Shown here in pieces: positions 49,681-62,105 of a stretch of 64,000 bases of DNA (the stretch's first letter is position 1; each line of letters begins with the position of its first letter). The position numbers were made by a program, and so were the translations under genes. The DNA is from Prochilodus magdalenae (lineage: Eukaryota > Chordata > Actinopteri > Characiformes > Prochilodontidae), in assembly GCA_024036415.1 (NCBI GenBank), contig JAMWET010000947.1:124001-188000 (forward strand). Direction: 5' to 3'. Below the pieces are notes generated by a model that was not told the origin of the DNA, made no database searches, and worked only from the letters and a program-made list of their open reading frames with translations.

Positions 49681-51303
49681 ATTTTGACTTGAAGTTAAAT
49701 AAATAAAAGAAAGGCCTCTGTGTAACGAGATGGAGGGTGGCAGCATGGCAATGTGTATATTGCGGGGGAAAATGGGTGTGTATGTGCTTGACTAATGTCT
49801 ACCTAACTACAGTACTGAACACTAGGTTACTTCAGCCTCAGATAGTCAATGCTGCTAGCTAACATCGCTAACAGTAAACTGTTAAAGCAGGCAAATTGTG
49901 TAGACAGCACAGCTCTAATGTAGGCTGAGAAAAGCATACTCAATGTAGGCTTCTCTAATGAATTAATGTGTCTGAGTTGATCAGTTAAGACCTGAAGTGT
50001 ACAGGTGTAGGGTCCATATACTAAAACAGATTAAATTACAGCTATGCACACACATGGTAGATATGGAAGTGTTATTGGTTTATTGGTTTAGCAGAACAGG
50101 AAGGAGTATCCTAACAGACATTGGGTACATTTACATAGTAACATAAGCTATGACCGTGCATTTGTTTGTGTATTGCAGAAAAAGCTGCATCTCTTCTGCA
50201 CCAACTCATGGTTTGGAAAATGCCCCACCTCCAGCTGAAATGAAGATTCTGATTGGCTCTGACACTAAAATTAGGATTTTGATTGGTTCTGTCCCTTAGT
50301 TTGGCTGTCTGTTTTTGATGGTCATCGCTTTGTGCTGACTAGGTTTTTTATGTACGTGTTGTGAAGAAAAGGTGGTGGGACATACATTCGCTCTCCACCG
50401 TGGTTCTGGCAGTCCTGGGTGCATATGTCAGCTTTGCAGGTAGGCTATAAAAAAAAACTAAAGTTAAAGCAATGTAAAAGTGCACTCTATAAATAGTAAC
50501 TAGTGTTTCATGGTACACCAATACTTGAAAAGCATTGCAGCATCCTACCTTTAAAAACAGTATGATACCACATTTTAATAGAAAGGTTATTTTAGGAATG
50601 ACAGTGTTTTAAATAAGAGCTGTTATGTCGATGTGCCACAAGCGGTTAGTATGTGCATTCAATGCTCTGCTTCCTCGCGTGTCAGATGACAAAACAAGTG
50701 TCTTGGCTGCTGATACAAGAGCTCTTGCTGACTAGCGCTGTCCATGAATATTCTACATACAGTTATACTGTATAGCTTATACTGGGCCACTGCACTGGAT
50801 GCACTGCATGACAGACAGATGACAACAGACATGCTGTATTGTACAAGGAAGACTGAAGGATATCAGGGACATCAGACTACTGTAAATCATTTAAAAGTTT
50901 TTATAACACAACTTTGATCTAATCATTTACAATAATTGAATTTTTATTGCTTTAAATGTTATAAATGACAAGCAACCAGTTTATTGACAAAAACACACAG
51001 ACACGTTTGAAAAAAAAAAACCATAAACTACAAATTTATTAAGAATGAAAATAAACAGCTGGCACTGGTGGCCCAGCATCGACATTGATAAAATATTTCG
51101 TATTTTTGGGGATCTCTTATTTCCATTAGTTTCCCTAAACTTTTAGAATAGGAAGGTATTGCGTCAATATCATAATTTTGATACTGTGACAATACTAATG
51201 GTGACTACAGAAAGCACAGGCTGAGTCTCTGACATTTCGGTTATTTAATTAAACCAAAGTCTTTTTAGGTCCCAAATAACGGACATGCCTGAGAAAACGA
51301 AGA
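49681..51303. other. intergenic DNA
   Basis: No gene is established. One exon-like segment at 50343-50439 is listed separately. Otherwise AT-rich with nothing recognised. Confidence 0.45.
50343..50439 (+). other. orphan exon-like segment
   Basis: The segment is bounded by an acceptor-like GCTGACTAG and a donor-like GCAG|GTAGGC. It stays open in one frame for 32 codons, reading RVVKKRWWDIHSLST followed by a hydrophobic VVLAVLGAYVSFA. This resembles a juxtamembrane-plus-membrane segment. I do not recognise the protein, see no partner exons, and an open stretch this short can arise by chance. Confidence 0.2.
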
Positions 51304-51693
51304 CACTTCTTCGTCTTCTGACTCAGTGCTACAGTGACCCATTATCACCTCTTTACCTTCTGCAAATAATTTTGGAATGTTTTAAGCAAAAAATCATATA
51401 CACAGCATCTTTAAAGAGCTATACATTGCTTGTCATGTTTATTGTAGCATGGATTGCAAATACCAGCCTTTGGTTAAGCATAATATTGTCAAGTCAAAAA
51501 AAGCATCTTTGCTACTTCATTCTTAGAGGTCTATAATAGACTCTACCCTGTCAGATGTACCTCTGTATAGCACATATAGCTCCAGCATGTACAGTAACAT
51601 GTAGTGTAGGCCCTAAGCCTGAATGGCCACAGTCAGTGCAAATCTTGTGAATGAGCTCATAGCCAACTAAACATAGCTTGGCCTTGATTAATG
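51304..51693 (+). repeat. long inverted repeat, left arm
   Basis: This arm is the reverse complement of 52948-53295 over nearly all its length, with roughly one difference per 20-30 bases by eye. It has an extra segment of about 50 bases (around 51,450-51,505) absent from the right arm. Landmarks are CTTCTTCGTCTTCTGACTCA, AACATTTT-type TTTTGGAATGTTTTAAGC, and TAGCTTGGCCTTGATTAAT. Confidence 0.92.
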
Positions 51694-52947
<1,254 letters not shown>

Positions 52948-53295
52948 AATTAATCAAGGCCAAGCTATGTTTAGTTGGCTATGAGCTCATTCACAAGATT
53001 TGCACTGACTGTGGCTATTAAGGCTTAAGGCCTACATTACATGTTACTGTACATGCTGGAGCTATATGTGCTGTACAGAGGTACATCTGACAGAGTAGAG
53101 TCTCTTATATGCCTCTAAGAATGAAGTAGCAAAGATGCTACAATAAACTTTCATATTTCATAGTCTGCACAAGCAATGTGTAGCTCTTAAAGATGCTGTG
53201 TATATGATTTTTTGCTTAAAACATTCCAAAATTATTTGCAGAAGGTAAAGAGGTGATAATGAGTCACTGTAGCACTGAGTCAGAAGACGAAGAAG
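52948..53295 (-). repeat. long inverted repeat, right arm
   Basis: Reverse-complement partner of 51304-51693. It starts ATTAATCAAGGCCAAGC and ends CAGAAGACGAAGAAGT. Confidence 0.92.
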
Positions 53296-55569
53296 TACCA
53301 CTGCTACTGTAATCTCTTGTCAACCATGGTGAAGGTAATGCTATCAGTTAGATCATTTAAGGTCAGGTAGCCAGTGAACGCAAGAGTTAATACAGCAACG
53401 CAGTCAACCACCACCACCCATTATTCGTAACAATCCACTTTTGCCAGAAAACATAAGAAGTAATATAGATGAGTTTACATTGGTGATACTTTCCACCGCT
53501 GGAGACAGATCTTTGTAAGTAAAGGAATAAAATTTGATGCTAAACTCACAATGTTTCTTCTCACTGAAAAGGAGTGAAGAGTAAGGAGGAGGGACGGTGA
53601 ACTTCCTTGTTTCTTACTATAGGCACAAACACCACAACTATAGGTAATACTGTTTGGAGTAGGAACCTGACAGGTTGAATCATCTTACAACGTGTTCCTT
53701 TATCTCTAGGGCAATTAATGAGTGATATTTCTTAAGTAGGGTGACCTTATGTCTTCGTTTTCTCAGGCATGTCCTTCTATAAGGACATACATACAAAAAT
53801 ATTTCTTAAGAACAAATAACTACAGGATTATTTAGAAACAGGGTTTAATCTGGTCTCAGAGGCACTTGCCAGCTGCCATGTTAGTTTTTGTTTATAACAA
53901 AATATAACAGAAAACATTTTATTAAACAATTAACTAATAGAAAGAATAAGGTCTGCAGAAAAATGAGTAAGGTGATGTACCTGCTCCAAAAGGGCTAAAA
54001 ATATGTGGAATAAATTGTCCAGAATACTGACATACCTTTGGAATGAGGAGGATAAGGGAATTCAGTCAGTGGGACAGAAATAAAATTCAGTATGGCACCT
54101 GTTCTGTAAAATGTCTGCCTGCAGTGGTTTTTAATAAACATCAATTATTTATTAAATATTTTATATCACATTATGTATTTATATTATAGTGTACTTTCAA
54201 GTAATTTTAATGTAAACATCAACAAACGTTTCTGTTGTGAACTGTCAGATTACAGGTACTGTGTAAGCACACTGTTGTTCACCAAAGCACAAACAATGTA
54301 CATACTGTACATCATACTGTACTGTACATACAGGCACAGTAATGGTTTCCTAACAAAAAGTCCAGAGGATGTACGTACTTGAAGGTGACAGCTTACTGTG
54401 CATCTGTACTGTATATTGTGGCATGACATCCTGGCAATTTGCATGTGACAGAGAGGAGGTTACACAGCAGAATGCTTAATGTATGACGAGGTATAGGGCT
54501 GTAAAATGTTTGAGAAGCACTGCCCTAAAAGGACAGATATTAGCTCATGTCTCAGCTAATCTACTACATCTAGGAAATGTTAAGTGTAAGTGGAAAATTG
54601 TGAAAAGTGTTAACAGAAAGTAATAGAAGAAATTCTAAGAGGACATCTTAAATCTTAAACGCTCCTGTGCATTAGAACAGTATGTGTGTATGTGAAGAAC
54701 TGTAGCGTTGTGATTTTCAAAGCAAAGCCAGTGTTGAGTGGTTGAGATGAAGGTAAATAATCAGACCTGATTCCAAAGATAAAGAGGGGAAAAGAGACAC
54801 AGAGAGGAGACGGGCAGACAGAAGGTTTATGGGCCATGCTTGACGCTTCACCAGACCAAACTATTCACTAAAAAAAAAAAACCTGGATGGATGGCAGGAA
54901 TGCTCTGCAGATGGAACTCAGACTCCACTGCTTAGACCAGCAGACCTGACGGAACAGAGGATTAACCCATCAGGCATGAAGATTCTAGTTAACTACGTAA
55001 CACAGTAAAAATTTAGCAAACTTGTTTGAGCACATTTAGTGCCCAAAGGTCTTTCGATGTAATGACATGATTCGTGAATAGACATATAGAACTCTGAGGA
55101 CACGTCATCATTTTATTATTAAGGCCTTCTTTCTCTATGAGGAACTTACATGCTGTTTTCAAAAATCCTCACTATTTCACCCTGCGGTAAACAAAAGTGT
55201 TTCAACACTGACATGTTTTAAACTACAAACATTTCTCTCTCAAGAAAGCTGACTGTGCTTTGCAATAAATTGACACCATAATACTGGGAAACTCACCAAT
55301 ATACCCCACACAAAGAAGCAAGCTTTGGCAAGTGGCTCTGGCAGTAGTAAGCTGCAGTTTCAAGTAACTGGTAGCAGTATAGTAGAGGCCTCTCCTTTAT
55401 GCCACATCAATTATAATGTCGTGGGGGTGTTAGCTTGCTTGTTGTATGCAACATTATTCATAGTGTGCCTGCTAAACAACAGTCACTCAGTGGATCCAGT
55501 GACATTCTTAGGGAAGTGTATGGCATAATGTAAGCTCACCAAACAATTAGTCACCTTATGTGTTGAAGG
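53296..55569. other. AT-rich intergenic DNA
   Basis: No supported gene, RNA or named repeat. Confidence 0.45.
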
Positions 55570-55857
55570 TGGTAGTAACCTCAGGCTCCTGCAGAAGGCG
55601 TTACATGAGGATGATCGAGCTGTAAATACCTGTGGTGTGTGACAGGATTTATAGATTTAGAACAGATGGTGAAGAGGTGGGAAGGGTGTATTGAATGTCT
55701 TGTTCGATGTGTGGAAAATGAGTCCAAAGCAGAAGTTAATGATTGGCTAAAAGGAGTAACTGCATTTAGACATGGCAAAGGCCATAGTGTAAAGGAAACA
55801 GCTGAATTTGCAGGTGTACCGGAGCGTATGGTAATAGGGGTCAACCAGCAGTGGTAA
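55570..55857 (+). mobile_element. Tc1-type transposase N-terminal (HTH) fragment
   Basis: The frame ends FRHGKGHSVKETAEFAGVPE followed by RMVIGVNQQW, which fits the helix-turn-helix of Tc1-like transposases (GHSVRETA.F.GVS...V...Y..W). The DDE domain does not follow, so this is an isolated remnant. Confidence 0.65.
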
Positions 55858-56925
55858 AAATCCTAGTCTATATGAAATTCTCCTCAGTATTATGCCAGGA
55901 AAAGCAATTAATGATGCAAGAGTGGCTGAACATTAACCTCTCTTACGTCTCTATTTTAAAATGCCATCATTTTTTTTTTCTTATAGCCAAAACCAACTTA
56001 GATTTGGAAATATTACTGACTACAAAATGAAGCACCACCAGTTATGCCACCAGAGACTGATCAGGAATTACTGTATTCATTTGGATTAAATTACATTTTT
56101 ATCAGAATTAACAAATGATCTAGTAATAACTTCAAGAAAAACAAAGTAGCAAAATGGGAGCTTAGACAAGCTTAGTTTTAGTCTATGTTTAGATGTCTAG
56201 ACTTTGCCGAGACCAGTTAACACATCAGCCTCAATACCTCAAGGTAGGCGTCCAATTTAGCCTTATTTGTTAGTAGTTGATCGTGGTGAGCGGATTTATT
56301 TTGCACTGTAAACCTTCCTTGTATCAGATAAAGGCAAGGCAGGCAGCTAGCTCAAATAGGCTCATAACAACACTATGGTCAATTATAATGTGTATAAATC
56401 ATTTACAAAATCTAATGGCTTAATAAAAAAAAGATTTATCAAAAAGCCATTTGCCCCCCAGATAAAGGATAGAAAGTGTGGTAAAGACTGAGGATCACTG
56501 TTGTCAGGACTTGGTTCTGTATTTAGATATAGGATCACACACACACACACACACACATGCCCCGATGAGTGTGTGATGGGTAAAACAGTTTCTGCACCGG
56601 CTGCTTCCGTTCTGTCCGCCAGCTTAGATGAGAGAGAAACAGTGAAGCAGCACATCGTCAGACAGCACAGCTCTGGGAAATCTCAAAGCACACGTACTTA
56701 TCGGCTCCACCGACAGGCCAGTGTCTCCTGACTCTTTTTATCTGCACAGCAGTCGGTTTAATGTGCAGCATGTGTGTCTGAACACAGGGCTCCTTACTGT
56801 CTGCGCAGCAGCTCATATAGTGACTTGTGGCCGTATTAGCCACATAAAAGTCATCACTATCTCAGGAATAACAAATGATACTTGCACATTTTTCCAAACA
56901 GTAGTATATTTTTAAAGCCAATATT
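55858..56925. other. intergenic DNA
   Basis: No supported gene. A short (AC)n run occurs at about 56,536-56,557. Confidence 0.45.
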
Positions 56926-57238
56926 CACCATATAGCCAAAAGTATGTGGACACCCCTCCTAATTATTAATAAGCCACAGTCATTGCTAACAGGTGAATAA
57001 AATCAACCATAGACATGCTGAGTTAGCTGATGAATGTAAAGTCTATGGAATTTATAAAACAATAATGCTTTAAACATGGCACTGTCATAGGATGGCTTGA
57101 CCTCAACCACACTAAACACCTTCGGAATGTCCTAGAAAGCTGATTTTAAGCCAGACCCTCCTGTCCAATAACAGTACTTGACCTCGCAAATCCCCTTCTG
57201 GAATCATGTGGTGTCCACATACTATTGGCCATATAGTG
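56926..57238. mobile_element. Tc1-like MITE
   Basis: The left end CACCATATAGCCAAAAGTAT with GTGGACACC and the right end GGTGTCCACATACTATTGGC with CATATAGTG are inverted copies. This is the terminal sequence of a very common teleost Tc1-derived element. TA follows the right end; the left TA is mutated. The 313-bp body keeps Tc1-like phrases (CTCAACCACACTAAACACC) but no frame. Confidence 0.85.
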
Positions 57239-57259
57239 TAAGTCTGTAGATAAGTCTGT

Positions 57260-57480
57260 TGTGTATTTATTCTTTACACACTGATTGGTAGTACAACCAT
57301 CTTTTGCTGTAATAACAGCGTTTAGCCTTTTCATATGATGTTCCGGCTTTGCACTCTGTTTGGAAGTGTTTTTTCTTGCTCAGCACTTCTGATTATGTGT
57401 TTGTGTGTGTGTGTGCGTCCTGGATATTACGTATGTAAAGTTTATGGCATTTATAAAACACTGATGCTGTCATCATGTAA
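57260..57480. mobile_element. probable Tc1-type fragment
   Basis: The phrase TGGTAGTACAACCATCTTTT then GCTGTAATAACAGCG resembles the subterminal part of Tc1-like elements (...CCTTTTGC.G.AATAACAGC). Boundaries are unclear, and a GT run interrupts it. Confidence 0.35.
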
Positions 57481-58039
57481 GCAGTAATAGCACTAATTAG
57501 AAAGGACATCATTGTAGTATCTGATAACAGAAAATATCAGCAAAAAATGAATCAGAAAAGTACACCATCAAGCCATTAGAGCAGCAGAAGTTTCCAAAAC
57601 CTCTTCCAGTCCCAGTTCCCGTCCCTGGCAAAGCAATAAATAAAAAGTAGTTGCCAACATATTACAGCGTATTACAAAACATAATAAAACACATATAAAC
57701 AGAGAGCAAAGAGTTATTGCTCTCTCTTTTCCATTTAGAGCAGAGTCGTAAATTTTTATTCATAAGACGCAGCTGAGGCTGAGAGCGGAGGTGGACGAAG
57801 CAGGACGTTCTTGCTGATCTCTCATGATCTGAAGCTTTGACTCAAAAATGGATTTTCCTCCTTGTCACAGTCTGTGTGCATGTGCACAATCTGTATTGTC
57901 AGTTTGTCTCATCTGGTCACGTGAGGTCCTATTCAAAGCAATACAAGCCATAGGTGTTTCATTTGCATTACAGTGTCACTAGTTATGGTGTCACAGTACA
58001 TTTAAATCTGCCTATCAAACTTCGGTCTGTTTATCAGTC
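57481..58039. other. unique non-coding stretch
   Basis: Around 57,740-57,860 the sequence is GC-balanced and includes GTCGTAAATTTTTATTCATA, with the TCGTAAA/TTTAT core favoured by posterior HOX proteins. No gene is seen. Regulatory function is a guess from composition. Confidence 0.3.
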
Positions 58040-58620
58040 AAAAATGATGCCACCTGTCAGATACATACTCCAAACCATAGGGATCAACAAATCAGTAGAA
58101 AGATGTGCCGTCCTCCTGCATCGCAAAAGACACATAGTCCCTCCTTCTGACCAGTCAATAAAAATTTTTGCAGCATCAGACTTGCAAAGAGTGACTCCAG
58201 CAGTGGAAACGAGACTCATGTAAACTCTTGCTTTGTGCCTATTTATATCTTTTGTTTGCTGCTGAGATGCGAGGGGGTGGTGGAAGTTATTTTAAAGAGC
58301 TTCAGCCATCATCAGTTTACTCTTCCTTTTATTGGCTACCTGTCCTCTTCCTTAAATAATCTAAACCAAAGCAGGACCCTCAGCAATAATTGGCAAGATA
58401 AGAAAATGCCTTTAGGGCCTCAGTGCGACTTGTTCATCCTTTCATGTTGGACTGATTCTACTCCACGCTACAGTGACACACTATCACCTCTTGATGTACA
58501 AAGTGGTTATCTGAGACAGGACAGGCTGGGGCTAGCTGGTAAGCATACTAACTTCAGTAGATATATCTGCAACAAGATATATAGACGTACCTATAGATCT
58601 TTGGCATACCCTTAAAACAT
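58040..58620 (+). repeat. dispersed repeat unit B (copy 2)
   Basis: It matches 37440-37740 in order (CATACTCCAAACC, CAACAAATCAGTAGAAAG, TTCATCCTTTCATGTTGGAC). A further phrase, CTACAGTGACACACTATCAC then CTCTT (58468-58492), matches 51329-51353 in the left arm of the long inverted repeat with two differences. Confidence 0.6.
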
Positions 58621-59359
58621 TTATCTCTTTATATTCTTCTGATAATTTTAGTTCAGTTTCCCAAGTTTTAAACTACAAATCTTACATATTGCTCCTTTAA
58701 TGTCTCTGCATTTCTTAGACAACAATGACATCAGATGGACAGACAAAGCAGACATTAGCTCAGATATTCCTTCTGAGGAAAAGATCTCTCAAAGCTTGTC
58801 TCTCTTTTCTTCAGTCTGTGAAGCACTTTATATAGTATTCAGCCTCATGAAAGTAATCATCAGCATTTTCTAAATAACAAATGATACTGTTGCATTGACG
58901 TAGAAGAATACGCAGGAAACAGGGCGTATGGTCAAATGCTCATTTACTAGTAACAAAGTGTCCTTTTTGTATAACAGACACGTCAACTGGAAGAAAGAAA
59001 TGCCCTGCCCAGCACTAACCCCAACATAAAACAAAGAGTGGGGGGGGGTAAGATGTGAAGACACGATGAATGAAATGGGTAGACACTTCCAACCACACAC
59101 AAAGGTTATCCTCCTGTGACACAGCTTAGTCTGCGCAACACATCTACACTAAAAACAGCAACAGCGTCCGCAACAACAGCAACAATGAGCAGCTTGCTTA
59201 TGGCACACTCTGAGAGGCACTTTACTGAATACATGAAGAAGATTATCAACAGATGTTTAACTCCATACATAGAATGTGTGTATAATCTGCTGAACTTTTA
59301 TTTGGAGGGTACAAGTCCTTATCTTTCTGTCCTGCTAGACCCTCCCTGACCAACCGTTA
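58621..59359. other. intergenic DNA
   Basis: No supported gene. Confidence 0.45.
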
Positions 59360-59535
59360 TGCCTTTGTAGTACTACTATTGTAAACTGAAGCATCTAGGA
59401 GCAACAACAGCTCAGCCACGAAGTGGTAGACCACACAAAATCACAGAGTGGGACCACCAAGTGCTGAAGCACATACAAATCCCATCCTTTGTTGCCTCAC
59501 TCAAAAGAGAGCTGATGCAAACTCTGGGGTGGGGT
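59360..59535 (+). mobile_element. Tc1-type transposase fragment
   Basis: GGAGCAACAACAGCTCAGCC, ACGAAGTGGTAGACCACACA and GTGGGACCACCAAGTGCTGA are the signature of the N-terminal half of a common teleost Tc1 element (GNNSSATKW...HRVGPPSAEA). It breaks off after about 175 bases. Confidence 0.7.
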
Positions 59536-61674
59536 GCAAATTCCAGTCTTGGGGGTGCCTTTTTAAAATTATGCAAGATCATTTTTGTGGGGTGGCAGGA
59601 TAGTTATTTCTGTAAATCTCTCGCACCAGCCTTACTGTGTTATCATTGCAAGCTACATCTGAGGGCAACTGCCACAAGTGAGAACACACTGTGTACACAC
59701 CAGTGTCTGGTCCTGATGATGCTATTGTTTGTTTCTGTGTTTTACTGTTGGCATCATAAGAATGTGCCAACTCAGAAAGTTTTCTTTCTATTGTTTTTAT
59801 GTATAAAATCTGAAACGTTTATGTGGTGCTAAAGCCTCTCCACACCCAACTTGTGAGAATACATTTGTACCCTGTAAATATCAGCTCCAGTAGAGATCTT
59901 AATGATGTCACACACTATTCTCAGGTTTGCCAAGATAATAACCTTTGTTTTTATCTACAGCCAAAAGTACTAAGCATTAGTGAAACTCAAACTTCTGGCT
60001 TTTCAGTGCTTTTTAGGCCTGTGTAGTGGAATGTAATTCTGAAGGGTATGAACTGTCCACATCTCACACACGTCAGTGTGTATAAAGAAAAAGATTTCGG
60101 TATCTAGAACAATCACATTAAACATAGTTATTACTACCTCCATCACAGTCCTCAGTCTAAGATTAGACTTAATCTTAAAGACTAAAGCTAGGTTCCTACA
60201 AAGCCAAGCATCTATGATGTAAAACTGTAAAAAAGAAGTATCTGTTTATGACAATGTGACAAAGCAAAAAGAGTACATAAGATAAGGTAAGATTTCAAAA
60301 AGTGACTGTGTTCTTTTCTTTCTGAAAAAAAAAGACAATACAAAATACCAATTTTTCTACAGTTCAAAGGAATTTTCACCCCTCTATTTAGATTAAATAA
60401 ACCCTCAACAGACAGGAGTCTAACAGGAGTAATATATGAACACCATATCAAAAATGTAGAATCAGCATACATTCAGTAGGTTATCAAGAGATCAAGTGTG
60501 AATAAAATGTGTTTATGATCTGTTGATTTTCTATTTGGAGGGTACTAGTCCATATCTATAGATGTTAACCTGAGAAGTCACTAACAGATATAACACAGAA
60601 CCATAACACTTCTGTACCTGGAGTTTTAAATGGATTTGGTTTTGATTAAGGTCAGGATTGGGATTAGGACCAGTGTTATGATTAGGTTTTATCTTTTGGG
60701 TTGAGGTTAACGTTAGGATTAGATTTAGGGCCAAGGTTATGGTGGTTTCAATGAGCAAGTATGAATAAATTTATAATAACATCCTTTTGTTAGGCGCTAA
60801 TGAGAATGTGGTTGATATAAGCCCATTCTTGTGCTGGAGAACAGTATTTTTTGTGTTTTCGATCTTTTGGCAGACCTAATCCACTTAACTCATTAACTAT
60901 TCCTTCCTGAGTTGTCGTGGCTCCTTTAACTCAGGGAAAACATTATAATGTACAGAACAGGGGCACCTTAGGAACAGCACAGGGAACCACTGATGTGATA
61001 AGGTCAGTGATGTAGCTCTGCGTTAATGTTAGAGTGCTGAGCATCAATGAAACTCAAGCCACTGGCTTTTAAGTACTGGAGGCCAGTGGAGTGGGCTGAT
61101 ATTACAGCTCCCCAGATGAGCGCTGCTTTTTCCTGTCTCTTTTTCTTTCTCTCTCTTCCTCTTTGCCTCGTAATGAGATTTCCAGCGCAGCGCTGCTTAA
61201 GGCTTACTTTGATGTCACTCATTTACGCGTGTCACAGCCGACCCACACATTCTCCCTCCGTTCTCCTTCAGGGTACAGCTCCCAGGAAACACATTCTTAA
61301 AAGCTTTTATCAGCTCACAGTCACTTTCCCCTACTTTGCTTCTTCCCATAGCCTGAAAACACATAATCATGTGGAGAGTGGTGTCCTGTGCATCCGCTTA
61401 CAACGACTGTTGATCCTGCAGGATTGCATTCCAGAATACTTGTCTGACAATACAAGCTTAGTGAAATGTGACGTATATACAGTTTAACGCAAGAGTTTAA
61501 CCAAAACACACCTGGCCAAATTACATGTTTCGTTCATTTTAAATGCGAAAGTAAGTTAGCATGTCCTTTAGAGCTAACACTTAAATTTGACATTTTCCTG
61601 CAAATTTAGGTGCTCAATTTCTATTCAGTTGAGTTTGCAGTTTAATAGCAATATTTTACATTTAGTAACGTCTA
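59536..61674. other. intergenic DNA
   Basis: No supported gene. 60,640-60,740 is a degenerate GGTTAGGATTAG-like run. 61,080-61,265 is GC-balanced and unique, with AGCGCTGC twice (GATGAGCGCTGC, GCAGCGCTGC), and could be regulatory. Confidence 0.4.
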
Positions 61675-62105
61675 AATGTGGGCCCTCACATCCAGACTGT
61701 GCAACAGCTTCTTTCCCCAAGCCATCAGAATCCTTAACAACCAGAGTCTGGTCTGAATAACTGCACACATTTCAGTGACTGGACAGAACGCACACACACA
61801 CATAACCTCATCTTTTACATCTGTCTAAATGTAAACTTAAGGAGTACAATTTTTACATTTATACCAGCATATGGACATAACTGCACTTTACTGCTCCCAC
61901 TACCAGTGGGCTATCTGCACTGTCCCCTCCCTGTATTTATTGTTTGCTGTTTTGTACTTTGTAAATTGTCTTGTGTATTTATTGTATTATTGTTCTATGT
62001 AGCACCTTGGTCCTGGAGTAACATTGTTTTGTTTCACTGTGTACTGTACACCACTGTATATGGTTGAAATGACAATAAAAACTACCTGACCTGACTTGAC
62101 TTGAC
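61675..62105 (+). mobile_element. L2-like LINE 3' end
   Basis: The translated start SRLCNSFFPQAIRILNNQ followed by SLV and a stop fits the end of a fish L2-type ORF2. The 3' UTR ends AATGACAATAAAAACTAC and a CTGACTTGACTTGAC tail. An inverted shorter copy lies at 39005-39180. Confidence 0.85.

Noticed and set aside
60640..60740. Degenerate GGTTAGG/GATTAGG run
   Set aside because: Units are irregular, and no telomeric period is kept.
61047..61487. 146-codon plus-strand frame
   Set aside because: Low-complexity Phe/Leu/Ser composition from a CT-rich stretch, with no domain or splice support.
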